From: Hypomesus transpacificus
Taxonomy: Eukaryota; Chordata; Actinopteri; Osmeriformes; Osmeridae
NCBI RefSeq assembly: GCF_021917145.1
Contig: NC_061061.1
Location: 2,446,067-2,510,066, forward strand
DNA length: 64,000 bases
Reading direction: 5' to 3'
Position numbers and translations under genes: made by a program
Notes under the pieces: model-generated
The model's input: the letters and a program-made list of their open reading frames with translations, nothing else
The model's database searches: none
Told to the model about the DNA's origin: nothing
In this document: piece by piece, positions 17,102-29,736 of the stretch
Layout of the letters: each line of letters starts with the position of its first letter
Position numbering within the stretch: the first letter of the stretch is position 1

Positions 17102-20100
17102 CACTGTAGAGACAAGCAGTCTGGACACCTGTTCTATGTGAACATACAGTCCTAGCTCTAATCTCACACCAGAGACAACAGTTGGTTTCATTTCCTGCTC
17201 TTCCCTGGCACCCCTCGCACCCCTCGCCCAGTCTCACTCAAAGCTCTACAGACATGCTGATTGGTTGACAAGTAGGTACTTGGAGTTTGCCAATTAGACT
17301 GATTGGCAGGCAGGGGTGTTCTTCTCTGATTGGCTGTGTGTCGGTCAGCTTTAATATGATCATCCAGCCACTCATAATCAGTGAGTCACAGTTGTTTGTA
17401 AATCATAAAGCACAACGAAGCACACCAGAATATATTGGAAATATAATGGTTTTATCTAAAGGGGAACGTTGCTACTCAGGTTGGTTTTGGCCGTGTCACG
17501 TACTTGACCCCTTTTGCATGCTCCTTTTTTTTTTGCATGTGCTTTTTCAGTCGAAGGACATTTTGAAAGTGATTGAAGAGGGAGGGAGAAACTAGAGGGA
17601 TGAAATAGTTGAGCGGGCAAAGAGAGGAGGGTTTGAGAGGGCATGTTTATCTGGTCGTTGCTTGTCATTAGTGAGTGAGGTCAGACTGGTCGAGCGCTGT
17701 AACGTGATCTGAACGCTGCGACACAGTCTCTCTTTCACACACATCCAAGTCTTAACTAGACAGGGCTGGATGGAGGAGTGAGTCGGGGGTTCTCCTGGTT
17801 TAGACAGCAGGGACGTGATGACTGGGAATACAAATATATTTTACAGGGGCTGCCCCATGTGTGGTCATGCTGATCGTAAGTCTAAGTGTGTGTTTGACTG
17901 ATAGGGTAGATGATTGGTTACTCACGTGTGTATGTGTTACAGGCAGCGAAGCGGACTTCAGCTCTTCCAGCAGCGCAGGCAGCTTGAAGGCCAGGGAGCT
18001 CCAAGGTTCCCACTCTACAGGGAGAAAGATCTCCTCACGCAGGTGTGTACACACACACACACACACACACACACTATTTTCAGTGTCCTTATTGTACAGC
18101 ACTTTGTGTTCCTGGTTTTGAAAGGTGCTTTATAAATACAATTTACTTACTTTTTACACACACACACGCACACCTGGACAGGTTCCTCCACACAGGAGAC
18201 ACACATGGAGAGTGCACATATTCTTACGACTTCACCATGCTCCTATCTCTCTCTCCTATCTCCGATCTCTAATATCTCTACTGTGTCCTGTAGCCGTGGC
18301 GTCCACATCAGAAGCCTCCCGGTGTTCAAACCAGCTGGGATCACCACAGCCAATCGGGATGCAGAGCTTTACGCCCCCTACAGGACCCCCCCTAAAGCCC
18401 CCCCCTCCTCCACAAACAGCAGCAGCAACTCCAGCCCCACGTCCAGGTAGACACACACACACACATATATCTACTCCCACACACACACGCACATGTGGGT
18501 CAAGGACATAATGGTTGAGGGGTGGATAGGTATGAGTGGGTGGCTAGATTAGGCTTTGTGCCGAGACGGTTTTATCATTTCCCCCTTCTCTACGGAGAGA
18601 CAGGGATTATGTAGGTCATGTTTGGGTTATGCTGAGATTATAAGGATTGGATTTACAAATGTCTGCTTTTAGTACTCAGAAAAATGGCCTTGTGTGAGTG
18701 CAGCTGAGTCATTCATGAATTGGAACAGGAAGCTGTGTCTATGTATGTGGTGTGGGAGGCGGAGATTTAGACGCCATGAATATTTGATCATGTCTAGATG
18801 CCTGACTGGCTCACCCCAGCGTTTTGGAGCTGGTGTTTCATCTATCTGTAACCGTCCTGCTGTCTCAAGTGGCAGATTTCGGAGGGTTAGTGTGTTGCTA
18901 TGGATGCTAGCAACCACAGCACTCAGCCTTGTCCTTCCAAACGAGAGCTGCCAACACCCGCTCATCTCAGCCCAAGGCCTATTTCGCTTTCCCTCAGCAT
19001 CGCGTATGCATACAAATCTGCATAACTGCGTTCTCATTTTTTTTCTCGTTGCAGGGTTGTTTTTGAGTTTTGAACAAAAAACGTTTTGTTCATTCTCTCT
19101 CTCTCTCTCTGTCTATCTGTCTTTCTCTTCCGCCCGGCGGGGTGTCACGTGATGCGGTGGGTCTCTGCCTGCTGCTGCCTGTTCTATTTCTGTCAGACGC
19201 AGAGCAGGCTTCAAAGCTGGAGTCCCAGGTTGCTAGCATGTAGCGTTTCTCTGTGAGGCTGAAAGAACAGGCTGCTCTGCATATGAGCCAGATCCTCGCT
19301 CGCTCGCTCTCATCTCTCTTTTATCTCTCATACAAAGATGCACCTCATCAAACCATTTAGTAATGTGATCAAAGGCCGATCACGGCATAACTCTCCTGAA
19401 CGGCTGGTGTTCAACTGAAGGCCAATCTTGAAAAGATCTATTGGAGGCTATTGATCGTGAAATGGTCTTGGGTAAGACTGATCCAAGCACAGACATGTTT
19501 AAGGTTCTTCCCCATAATTGTGGTCCCTTACCCAACCATCCCTGGCAAGGCGAAACTCCTTGATATTGACGTTTAAGGCTGCTGCATCATCCCACTGGCT
19601 ATTAATCCTCTGAGAGAAAAAAACACACATTCACTTAGCAGCTGCCTCCCTAGAGCACTTCGGTCAAACGACCCAAATGATGTAGGCCTCCTCTTGTATG
19701 AAAACGCGTTAGGAGCACAGAGCTGGCCTCCTCCCCCATCCCTACATTTTGGGCCTGTTCAGCGAGAAAGTGTCTCTGATTCATGCCCCCCCCCACACAC
19801 ACACACACACACACACAATTAGTTTGAGCGTTAAAATGGTGGCGTACTTCTGTGCCGCCCTCCAGGAGAGTGAGCCTGGGGAGGTACCAGTCCTGTGGAG
19901 ACAACCACGGCATCCGACCCCCGCACCCCGAGCAGTACCTCACCCCCCTGCAGCAGAAAGAGGTGGCCATCAGGCACCTGAAGGGCAAGCTGAGGGAGTC
20001 CGAGAATGTCGTCCATGACAGGTACCAGAGCTGGGGCGGGGGACGGTGGCTGTCACCCATGTTCACTTGATCTAGTCTCCCAAGTAGCCTACATATGAGA

Positions 20101-20233
20101 CTGTACTGTACTTTGATCGTTACTAAAAATACCCAATTGTAGTAACATTTAGCTGGTGGCTAAAATAGTTAAGACGAAAGGAAACCCAATGTCCTCACAG
20201 TCTCATCTGATCCCCCTCTCTCTCACTCTCACT

Positions 20234-20267
<34 letters not shown>

Positions 20268-21533
20268 GATATGGAGGTTGAGGAGCTAAAGGGTCAACTG
20301 GGCCGGATGCGAGAGGACTGGATCGAGGAGGAGTGCCACCGTGTGGAGGCGCAGCTGTCTCTGAAGGAGGCTCGCAAGGAGATCAAGCAGCTGCGCCAGG
20401 TGGTGGAGACCATGAGGGGCAGCCTGATGGAGAAGGACAAGGGCATCCACAAGTACTTCATCGACATCAACATCCAGAACCGCAAGCTGGAGTCGCTGCT
20501 TCACAGCATGGAGCTGGCCCAGAGCGGCTCCACCTTTCAGGTTGAGCCCACCCTGGACTTCATCGGTGACGACTCCCCCGGCAGCCGGTCCTCCAGCCCA
20601 GGGGACCAGCAGGGGCAGGAGGAGGCTGGGGTTGTGGAGGAAGGGGCCGGGGACCTGGAAGACCAGGCTGCAGAGGTGATGGCGGACAGCGGGCTACTGG
20701 TGAACGATGAGCTAGCCAGCCGTACAGACATCCTGGAACACGTCCTGATGTCCACCGCCATGGAGACCAGCCAGGATGGCAGTGGGAAGCTAGGGGAGGG
20801 GCCTGGGACAGGGCTGGATCCAGGCGTGTCCACACTGTTGCTGCACAGTAGAGTGGAGGAGGAGGAGGGGAAGACCACATCTGCCCCCTGTGGTTCCAGC
20901 TCCCCTGCTCCGTCCGAGGTCGTCCCACAGGAGAAGGGCATTCAGACGGAAGTGGTGACCATCCCTCCAGACCTGCTGGCTCTCCTGCTGCAGCTGCTGA
21001 AGCACCATGGGGGGTCTGTGGAAGACGCCCTGCTCCCAGTCTACAGCTGCCTCCTGGGGATTTCCGCTCCCTCTCCTGCCCTTGGCTCCACCTCTGGATC
21101 CGCCCTTGCCCCTGTCCCAAAGCCTAAGCTGGCTGCCTCTCCCCCCAGCCCCAGCCCGCTCCCCTCTGCTCCCCAAGAGAGCCCAGCCACCACCTCTGAC
21201 TCCGGGCTGTGCCAGAGCCAAGAGCCAAAAGAAGCCCCTGAGGTCCTAGAGCCCTCCAAGTTTATGCAGGAGCTGGACTTCACTGTGAGCACGGAGGAGG
21301 AGTCCTGCCTGGAGCCAGGAATGGAGGTGGTCAGCAAAAGCTACTGGAGCAGCAGCTTCCTAGTTGACCTTGTTGCCGTGGCGGCGCCCGTGTTGCCCAC
21401 GGTGGCTTGGCTGTACTCGCGCCATGGCATCGACGGCCGCACTCCAGTCTACAACATTGCCTCGCTCATCCGTGGCTGCTGCATCATGGGATTGCACTCC
21501 CTCCGACACGTCAGTCGTGGCCCAAATGTGTAG
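14721..21533 (+). CDS. sybu: Syntabulin (kinesin-1 / syntaxin adaptor), seven coding exons
   Basis: Syntabulin links kinesin-1 (KIF5) to syntaxin-containing vesicles and mitochondria for microtubule transport. The zebrafish orthologue is known as a maternal factor in dorsal determination. Coding exons: 14721-14744, 15033-15219, 15836-16036, 17943-18042, 18294-18446, 19866-20021, 20267-21533; phases agree and give 695 aa. The start MGPFQEYE resembles the mammalian N-terminus. Recognisable family blocks are SRIPRLVLLP (exon 2), DDTGCPTS across exons 2/3, GSEADFSSSSSAGS (exon 4) and HPEQYLTPLQQKEV (exon 6). A long coiled coil (about 245-360) includes MREDWIEEECHRVEAQL and KYFIDINIQN. A Pro/Ser/Glu-rich middle follows, then a C-terminal hydrophobic anchor (about 636-656) with YWSSSFLVDL and a second hydrophobic stretch near 670-687. 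Syntaphilin is the close alternative, but the C-terminus and the ebag9 neighbour favour syntabulin. Confidence 0.95.
15443..15557 (-). repeat. Inverted repeat pair, right arm
   Basis: Reverse-complement partner of 13446-13549, inside sybu intron 2. The two arms lie 1.9 kb apart and flank the exon carrying the sybu start codon. Confidence 0.85.
16021..16345 (+). repeat. Minisatellite containing repeated splice donor, sybu exon 3/intron 3
   Basis: The unit begins inside the last bases of coding exon 3 (CACATTGACCAGG) and includes the donor GGGGTAAGTAC followed by GTTAGCAC/GTTAACC motifs. Donor GT dinucleotides occur at 16037, 16089, 16141, 16211 and 16281, so spacing is 52, 52, 70 and 70. Later units carry TTGAACAGG in place of TTGACCAGG. 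Confidence 0.93.
16399..16654. mobile_element. Small Harbinger-like MITE (250 bp)
   Basis: An element at 16402-16651 has matching terminal inverted repeats, TGCTGGGGACACAC at the left and GTGTGTCCCCAGCA at the right. It is flanked by a 3-bp direct repeat TAA (16399-16401 and 16652-16654). A 3-bp TAA/TTA target duplication is the hallmark of PIF/Harbinger elements. It encodes no protein, so it is non-autonomous. It sits in sybu intron 3. Confidence 0.8.
16966..17099. repeat. (GA)n microsatellite
   Basis: Long GA run with sporadic GACA interruptions in sybu intron 3. Confidence 0.97.
18043..18180. repeat. (CA)n tracts beside sybu exon 4 donor
   Basis: The donor of coding exon 4 (GTGTGTAC) runs directly into a CA repeat (about 18049-18074); a shorter CA tract lies at about 18156-18175. 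The donor of exon 5 (18447) is likewise followed at once by CA repeats. Confidence 0.9.
20227..20266. repeat. (CA)n serving as acceptor tract of sybu last exon
   Basis: A CTCTCACTCTCA stretch turns into an uninterrupted CA run that ends in the acceptor CACAG at 20266. A normal pyrimidine tract is therefore replaced by CA repeat. Confidence 0.9.
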
Positions 21534-22340
21534 CCCCTCCCCCCCTCTTCAAGGCTTTAGGATCTCCATTCTAGTTCATGGTCATGTAGGTCTACTGTAA
21601 ATTGGCTTACCACCACTGTGTATAAGGGACCACTGTCCTAGACCAGCTGCCCCCCCCCCCCCACCCCCCCCAACACACCACAGCACTTCAGCATTGCTCG
21701 ACCACACTTTTGTGTCTGTGGGAATTTAATTTTCCTACACGTAAATATGGAACTAGATTTATTTTGGGATCCACGCTGTTGTTTTTGCACTGTATAGATG
21801 CCATGAGTTAAGCCGTGTTTAAAGGGATTATTTATGAATGTTTATTTATTTTTCCTTTGGTTTTGTTATGCTGAATTGTGGGTATGAATGCTAATCATCT
21901 AGGTAGGTGGTTACGTTTCATTGTTGTCCTATGCTGGTGTCATGTACCACTTTGTAAACGTCAGCCATGTTCTGAAAGTACTGGGATGTTCGAAAAGATT
22001 GGGGATATTTCTGTTAAGGTGAATGTGTTGAGAAAGGGTTTCTACAAGTTTGAGAGTTTATAATGGTCATTGTGCTTCCTGTTCCTCAAAGAAAAAGGAA
22101 AAAAATAAAATAAAAATACACCTCAGCCAAAGCTTTAACGTTTGTTCACTTGTTGACGTTTAGTAAAATATGTATTTTTCTCCCTGGGAGTAGAGCTTTT
22201 TACATGTCCGTGTGTCGACTTGTTCATAGGAATATGCTTCGAAAAGCTGAAACTTGTAATGTGCCTGAGCTATGTGCAATACTGTTGGTTTACATTAAAT
22301 GTCCTGTTATATTTATTATTAAAGCATGAAAAGATAACCC
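21534..22340 (+). other. sybu 3'UTR and polyadenylation signals
   Basis: Non-coding tail after the TAG stop. Overlapping AATAAA signals lie at about 22104-22115 and an ATTAAA at 22318-22323. A poly(C) tract lies at about 21651-21670. Confidence 0.7.
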
Positions 22341-24360
22341 CAGTCAAGTGTCTGGCCCTACTTGGTTGTTTCTGCTGTTATTGGCCCTTAGGTTTCAGCA
22401 GTGAGATGATTCTTGTTCTTGGAACAGCCCCCTCCACTCAGAAGGATGTTTCTGGACAATTGGAGGTCAATGCGTTTCAATGTTTTTGGACGTAAATTCT
22501 TCTTGTGAACATTGGCCCCAAGTGTTCTTGGACACAACCCAATTACATTCCCCCCCCCACACACACACATATCTTAATCTTTGGTAGTCCATTAATCTCA
22601 GATTATGGGGCATGTATAATTGCTAGGGCTGCTAGTCCATACATGCCAGGGTGAGCTGTGTAATCTAACGGTTCACTGCTCCTGCTCAGAATCCACATTC
22701 CTTGCGACCTGACTATGTTTGCTTAAAAACCTAATGGCAGTTGTACCTCAGCTCTTAGAGAAACAAGCTCTCATGAATAAGAGATCCCCCCCCCCCTCCC
22801 AACACACACACACACATTCCGGAGAGGGTGTATTCTCCTGACGTCTTATATAAAGGCTTGCACAAGTGCGTTGGACAGGGCTGACAGCCTGAGCTTTAGA
22901 TCCCTCTCTGCCCGATGTATGGAGCCCACTGTACCAGCTCTCCTCAGGCCACCTGGGACTCGCCCTGGGCTGGGGAGGTGGGGAGGAGGACAGAGCCAGA
23001 CTCTCAGCAGGGCTGGGCACTTTGCTTTGGTGTTATTCCGTGACGTAACGTGTCGTTTTAATCAGAGAGTTAGGAGGAAGCCAGGGAACTGACTTCTACC
23101 ATGCCAAGGGGAGGGCAGGGAGCTCTTCCGTGCCAAGTAAGGCGCCCCCCGCCCCCCTCCTTTGCCACCATATGGAGGGGATGCTGGGTTGCATAACTTT
23201 AACCCCAGTTTTGCTCACAGTACTGGTGGACGGATGAAGATGGTTAGCTGCTGTAATCTCTGCTGGCCGGGTGGCTGACTGACTGGCTGATGAGTAGAAG
23301 TGGATGGAGGAGGAGAGGGGTTGTGGGATGAGAAAAGGAGAGGAGGGGGGGTCAAATAAGAGGGTGAGTGACGGAGGATGAGCTCATAACCGGATCTCCA
23401 TCTGACTGCGAAGCCCTGCAGTGTCACACCAATACCACCACAGTTCCTCTCACTGGAGCTGGAGCCCCCCCAAACGTTTCATTAGCCCCCCCCCCTCTTT
23501 TTTTTAAAGAATATAAATGTTATATTTTTCTTTCATATTTTAAATATAATTGTGTTAGTTTCTCTTCCTAAAACCCACTAGAGGACCCTTTTTAAAAGGA
23601 TATTTTCAAACACTTCTTCTGGGGGAACATGCCCCCAGACCTCCCTACTTTTGCTGGGTCACAGGAAAAATTATAGGTTTTATCTAGGAGCTTAGCCCCC
23701 CCAAAAGTGGGAACCTAGATTCGCCCCTGCTCTCACACGCAGCATGATCTCATTTCGAAAACGGAAGAAGACAAAACTGGTTAAAACCGGCTGTAACAGA
23801 GTTGATAATCTGTCTGAGAGGACTGAGCTGGTTCCCCTCTCCCAAACCTCCACTGGGGAGGGGGGGTGGGGGGGTGGGGGGGTGGTGGGGTGGGGGGGTG
23901 GCAGGCTGCGTGGCAAGCGTGGGCGTACTCGTAGACAGATGGCGATGTTACATGATGGGCTATGAGAAGAGCGAGCATACAGGACAGTCTGACCTCGTGG
24001 CTGAGAGGGTGGTTGACCTTGGGGTCATAGGTGACATTGATATCCATTGATGGTCACATGGCTTATTGGTGTAATTGTTATACTTATGTTCTCTGAAAGC
24101 CAGAGGACAACAGGATTTGAATAGGATATGGGTTCGATTACAGGACTCTGTAATGCACTCTTACATTGTTCTGTCTAGGCATACTGACATTGAAAACAGA
24201 AAATACTTTTTCATAGACTCGACCACACAGACAATAGGTAATGTTCTAATAATCATCAAAGTACTTTGGGAATTCCCTGCAATCTATCCATCTGGGGAAA
24301 TCATGTTGGATATGTGTTTGATCAAGACAAAAATTCATCCAAAGAGAAAAGGGATCCAGA
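22341..24360. other. Intergenic region between convergent sybu and ebag9
   Basis: Apart from short poly(C)/(CA) tracts near 22551-22570 and 22787-22816, G-rich stretches (23855-23900) and the repeat at 23455-23735, I see nothing. No exon of either neighbour is recognisable. Confidence 0.6.
23455..23735. repeat. Probable degraded dispersed repeat
   Basis: A block opens with GGAGCCCCCCCAAACGTTTC and closes with TTAGCCCCCCCAAAAGTGGG followed by CTAGATTCGCCCCTG. It has an AT-rich core and an internal GGGGGAACATGCCCCC palindrome. The C-rich ends resemble families common in fish genomes, but I cannot name it. Confidence 0.35.
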
Positions 24361-24365
24361 CAATT

Positions 24366-26171
24366 TTTATTGAAAATGAATAATGTGCAAAAAATTAAAC
24401 GATATTTATTGACAAAGAAAAAATGACATCATGCACATTTCAAAGCATCATAGCTCATTTAAAAAAACAAGTGAACCCAAACTTGACGTAAAATAGAACA
24501 GTATTGCCATTAACCAAATCTCTTTGTGTAGTTATTTCACCAATTCATGCAATGGCCTTAATATACGAAATGCTCTGATGAAAGCATCCCACAATTTAGA
24601 ACAATGAGTGATTCCTTCAGCTAAATGTCTCCAAATTAACATAAGCACCCTGTAGCTCCAGAAACATCCATCTTTGTAACATTCAGAACAAATGTCGTCT
24701 CACCCCTACAGACCTGTTAGGAGGTCAGAGTCTAATTAGAATGTCATCCTCACCACCCAACAGGTCTGTTTGATATCTACCATACAGGCTCTATTCAAAC
24801 ATATGAACTGCTCTCACGGCAACTCATCCGCATAAGATGATTGCCTAATGTTTCCATGACAACTAGACATCTCTGTTGGAGACTCTCTAAAAGTGCTCTC
24901 TATTCTCTGGGTTTCCTCTCCTCCCCTTCTCTTCCTCTCTCCCCAGGTATCCAGAAACCTTCCACTGCATTCAAAAACCAACGTTATACTAACGCTTGAC
25001 AGGCTGTGTGTGTTGGTTGTGGTCCTCGTCTCATCCCAGCAGTGATCAGACTGTGGGGTTGTGTGTCCAGGGGCTCCTCAGGGGGTCACCAGAGGTCACG
25101 AGAGGAGTACTCCATCCTGGCATCTCACCCATGGCTCAGACCACAGCTGTAATTGGCTCCCTTTATCTTTCTGTACTCTGAGCTTACCAATGGGGGGCAC
25201 ATCAATGAGAGCCTGTGTGTGTGTATGCTACATTATGTTTCAGAAACAAAACCATTGAACTGACTGAATGGCTCCATATCCTTAACAAGAGTCTGCAGTA
25301 TTTTGGTGTATTAGAAAGCAGAGATCGTTTGATGACACAGACGAAAAAGGATGGAATCTGGTGCGTCACCGGCCACGAGGTTACCATAGGAACCCGTAGC
25401 TAACTCTTCGGTAAGGCTGAACTTTATTGTCAGAACCCTGGGATTGGTTTAATGTCACGTGCTCAGAATCTGCCCCTGCCTTTCCTCTGAGTGCCAGAGT
25501 ATTGAGGGCAGGGCTGCAGAGGATATCACGCAACAGCACTGAGAACACGTGTTTTTAACCAGGAAGAAGAACATTTAAATAAAAAGCACAATGATCAAGC
25601 AAAAAAAGGGATGTCACGGATTTATCCACTAAAATGTATTCTGAATAAAATGACCCTCTTTTGTATACTGGCAGACAAATAAGACAGATCGCACCTCCTC
25701 CACTCCACCAGCGCCATACGGCGGGCTGAAGTATATTTATACATAATCCTGGGAAGCAGAAATGTCAACGGTTCTTTGTATTCTAGATCTAGCGTCTACT
25801 TACAGAAATGTGAGCCTAGCCTGGGTGACAGATGGGGGGGGGGGGGGGGGGGGGGGGGACTCTAATTACTTCAGCCTCTGCTGACGGTGACCAGAGGGGA
25901 GAGGCCAGCCTCCAGGGCCTGCGCTTTCAATGTTGTGCCCATGGAGGGGGGGGGGTCAGGGTAACCAGGGGCCAGCGAGGGCCTGCAGTCCCAAGTGTGG
26001 TTACCCCTGCAATGCACAGCCTCATTGATGCCCTTGGTTGCTGGTACTGTTCAAGGTGAATGACAGTCGAGGATCGATGATGACGACGATGAAGATCCCG
26101 TTTCGAAGGAGGGGAAGGTGGCGGCAGGTATTACATGTTCATGTTCAGTGTTTGTGACGACTCCCTTTGTG
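24366..26171 (-). other. ebag9 3'UTR (probable)
   Basis: Minus-strand region after the ebag9 stop. AATAAA signals on the minus strand lie at 24405-24410 and 24366-24371, giving a UTR of about 1.8 kb. It includes a poly(G) run on the plus strand at about 25832-25858. Confidence 0.55.
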
Positions 26172-28145
26172 TTAGGACAGCTTGACGGCCATCTTCTGCT
26201 CCTTCCTCATCATCCTCTGAGCGTCCTTCTCCATCTTCTTCCTCTGCTGCTCCAGGGAACGCTTCTCCCTGTCTGCCAGCTTCTGTTGCCTAAGGAAGGG
26301 GAAGGGGGGGGTTGAGAGAGAGAGAGGGACACAGAATGAAAGGTTGACAGGGATAGAGCGCTCAGCGCTGCACAGTGCTGTAGGCTCTAAAACCTCCTCA
26401 CAGGATTGTAGGTAACCTCAAAATTGCAGGCTCTCGCTCGTCAGCTATCTTAATGTCTATCCCCGTGAATAAAACAACAACCGGGAGACACATGCTGGGC
26501 CGGTATCGTAATGCAATAGTAAACAAAGCCAACGCCTACACGTCATGTCATCAAAGTCAGTGAACACACTGCCATCTGCTGGACACCCAGCGCACTACCA
26601 ATCCATGTTAACCAGCAGGGTGAAGGGGGTTCATGGAGCACGGTGTCCAGGTACCTGAGGACCTCCTCAGCCTCCCAGGCTGCGTCGGACTCCTCCTCCC
26701 AGGCGCTGGGATCCTCCTGCCAGGCGTCCATGTCCCCCAGCTCAGACTGGTGGCCGCGGGACATGAGAAGAGGACAGGAGGCAATGTCAGGACATTCACA
26801 AACCTGTTTGTCACACAGCTGCATGAGGCAATGTCGCCGTTCGTGGCCGTTCACAGTCTTAGTTTAGGCTCAAATGCAACGGTGGTACTCAGGGATACTC
26901 ATGCATTCTGACTGATGATTGAATGTTGACAGTTGAGACGTATTGGCTGAGGAACTGATTGACGGTGTCCTCAGCATCCAGAATGGGCTGCATTGTTCGT
27001 GAAATGGTGCTCCAGCGCATGGTAACAGATTTGAATTAACTGGAAAAGGGGGGGAGGGGGACCCTCGGGGGGGGGAAGCGTGTAGCGTAATGTGGGGGGG
27101 GGGGGGACTCACCGAGGGCTGGATGAAGGAGGTGTCCTGAGTGGCCGCCAGGCGGCTGGAGTAGCCCCCTGGACCGTCAGGAGCCAGGTAGGTCAGAGGC
27201 TCCCTCTTCTTCAGCACGATCTGGGGGAGGAAGGAGCCCGGAGGAAAGAGGAGCAAGTTCAAAACGGATCGGATTTGTCCTGACTGTGGCAAAGAAACTG
27301 AAAAAGGTTATGGTTTCATACCAATGTGTGATTCTATAAGGTCTTCGTCAAGTCACAGATTGGGCTGTTCTCTTCCAGACAACCGTTTCCTTGAGTTTAC
27401 CTCTAGTTTATGGACCACATCCGTGACGCCGACAATACCGACTAATTTACCTTTTGTGTTTTCCTGATGGTGGGGGTCATGTCTTTAAAGTAGTCTGGCT
27501 CCTCCTCCTCCTGGTCGGGTGAGGGTGGAGCTACGTTGCCGTTCCCGCCCTCGATCTTGATGCTGGTAGGCCCATCCTCGTCCCATGAGCTCCACTCCTC
27601 TATTTCTGGCTGTACAGGGGCACGGGGGGAGGTCAATATGTACACATCAAACTACCATCTGTCTCTGGATTATTATTGCATTCATGGTATTTAGCCTTGC
27701 TGTAACTACCTGCAGTTACCATGACATACAGTATATGGCTCATATATACGTCATTCACCTGTTTGGGTACGGATGAGAAGTCCACTGTGGTAGGAAGAGT
27801 GATCTGGTCACCGCTCAGCTTGCGTAACCTCCCTGACCTGCGCAGCATGGAAGCACAAGACGTTAGTAGGAGAGACCGGCAAATGGACCCACGTCAAACA
27901 ATTTGAAACTTACAAAAAATATAAATAATTATGAGTTCTTGACTTAACATAAATCTACATGTTGAAGATTGTATTCAATATTCACATATTGTTCAAGCGG
28001 CACTAATTGGACATAACTGGTGATACTGAATCAGTTATTTTTACGTTACAAGGTCTCCTTACCTGCAAATCAGCCTTTTGAAGAAAGAGAGCAGGGTAGC
28101 GAGGCATGTGCATAATTTAAACAGGCGGAACTGGGGGATAGCCAT
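26172..28145 (-). CDS. ebag9: EBAG9 / RCAS1, six coding exons
   Basis: EBAG9 is a Golgi/secretory-pathway membrane protein that in mammals modulates regulated secretion and glycan display. Coding exons (minus strand): 28145-28063, 27837-27759, 27609-27451, 27220-27113, 26746-26655, 26289-26172; phases close to 212 aa, against about 213 in human. The N-terminus MAIPQFRLFKLCTCLATLL forms a short hydrophobic anchor with cysteines. Conserved blocks are KLSGDQITLPTTVD, EEWSSWDEDGPTS, KIEGGNGNVA, EPDYFKDMTPTIRKTQK, YSSRLAATQD, LGDMDAWQED and AAWEAEEVLRQQKLADREKR. It ends with a basic coiled coil and MAVKLS. The arrangement tail-to-tail with sybu matches the human neighbourhood as I know it. Confidence 0.96.
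26569..26583. promoter_or_regulatory. CTCF-like motif
   Basis: CTGCCATCTGCTGGA in ebag9 intron 5 fits the CTCF core in reverse orientation. Motif match only. Confidence 0.35.
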
Positions 28146-28498
28146 GATGATGGGTAGGACTTGATGGGAGATATTACAACAGCATGATCAAAATTGGTAG
28201 ATTATAGGCTATACAAACATGCAACTATAATACCACTAACATGTATTAACTAACCTTCCAGTCAACTAGCTACGCTGGTTTGCTAGCCAGCCAGTACTTA
28301 AGTTGTATGGTCAAAGTTAATGTGTGGCAGGGCGTTAATAGCTAGCTTACGTTAGCAGGCTACTGTACCTAGAATAATAAGGTCGGAGGTTCATATGGTG
28401 GCTACAGAATGCACTGGCATCCCGGGCTAGTAGGTAAACTACCTAGATAGATAAGAACTTTCCTTACAATGGTATGCTATAAATGACAAGATACTCAC

Positions 28499-28562
28499 CG
28501 CACAGTAAATGGTGAACAGCTGGGTATTTAGCTTGCTAGCTAGCTAGCTACGGCAATCAGAT
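28499..28562 (-). other. Candidate ebag9 non-coding first exon
   Basis: On the minus strand a good donor, TGTGCG|GTGAGTATC, lies at 28499/28498, preceded by a stretch with GCTAGCTAGC repeats. An acceptor-like ATCAAG sits about 14 bases above the start codon at 28145. The 5' limit is arbitrary. Confidence 0.35.
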
Positions 28563-29736
28563 GCACGGAAGTAAGGGATTCATTTATTTGACAAGCTAGC
28601 ACTAGCCTAGCTTACACTGCAAGCTACAAATATACAGCTCCCTCATAGGTCCATATAAAACACTAAATTTGCAATGATCTTAAAGATCTTATTGCAAAAA
28701 CACGACTGACAGCTCATACACTGAAAATGATTTCATGATTTTGACAACCTAAACCTGTTGTCGTTCCATCAATGCTCCATTCCAACCATCTTTACAATGC
28801 AATGGATTGGATGGGGAGAAGGAAGAAGCAGGCCTGCAGGAATTTCATTTCCGGTTCAAATCTTCCATCCTTTTCAAAATAAAAGGTCACGAAACAAACT
28901 GAACTTGTATTATTTGAAAGTCAAACGTAAAATTATCCAAAGTGGGAGGACATTGCAAAAGATACTTAAATAAATATCAAGTAGATAATGAAACTTTCAA
29001 CATGATACACAATCAAAGACTTTGCAGAACCAATGCTGGTGCACGGTTGCTACTAAACTAATAAAAGTGTAAAGGTCTGATAATTAAATAGTAAATATAA
29101 TGTATGATCAGTCATGATACAAACTATGAAATATGATTGAGCATTGATTGGTGTATGAACAAAAGGTATTTGTTCTGTGGACCTCAAGCGTGGCACGTAG
29201 CAAATTTGGGAGTTCAAAACGAGTGTCCTTTCAGAGACGTCAACAAAAAACAGACCAATCAACGCGCACCATACATGGAAGTGGCGATTTGAAAGTATGA
29301 AAAACAGCCACCAGTCAGGATTTTTTTTGTCCTTCTGGCTACGGGATTACAAATATTTATACATAAACAAACTGACCTCCAATTAAAATACTAACATATC
29401 GGGAGCCGTTAAAAATATTCCAAATAACAGGGGTAAATATTTTCAAATGTATTTTCTGTTTCCCTCGTCTACGTGTAGAATAGCAAGCTAAACATCCTAG
29501 AATCTACACTAGCATTGTTGCTATTGCTAGCAAACTAGCTAGCCAGCCCGGAGAGCTTTTTTCTAATTAGGCAGCCAAGCCAATTGAAATGAAAACTAGT
29601 TTGTATGATTTAGTAGTACTTTAGATCAGTTTCAGTAAAATGGTCTCGATCTTATAATTACTTTGATAGCATGGCTACAGTATCTAGCCAGCTGACTGTT
29701 GGTTGTGCGTTCACTTCTGTAGACGTCTGATCGGCA
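28563..29736. promoter_or_regulatory. Shared head-to-head interval of ebag9 and ttk
   Basis: About 1.2 kb separates the divergent genes, so a bidirectional promoter is plausible. On the plus strand I see ATTGG at 29147-29151, CCAAT at 29255-29259 and TTTGAA (CHR-like) at 29288-29293, about 30 bases below the CCAAT. CCAAT plus CHR is the usual architecture of G2/M genes such as ttk. No TATA box or defined TSS is evident. Confidence 0.4.

Noticed and set aside
20537..21337. Antisense open frames up to 186 aa
   Set aside because: Shadows of the GC-rich last exon of sybu, whose sense frame has clear homology.
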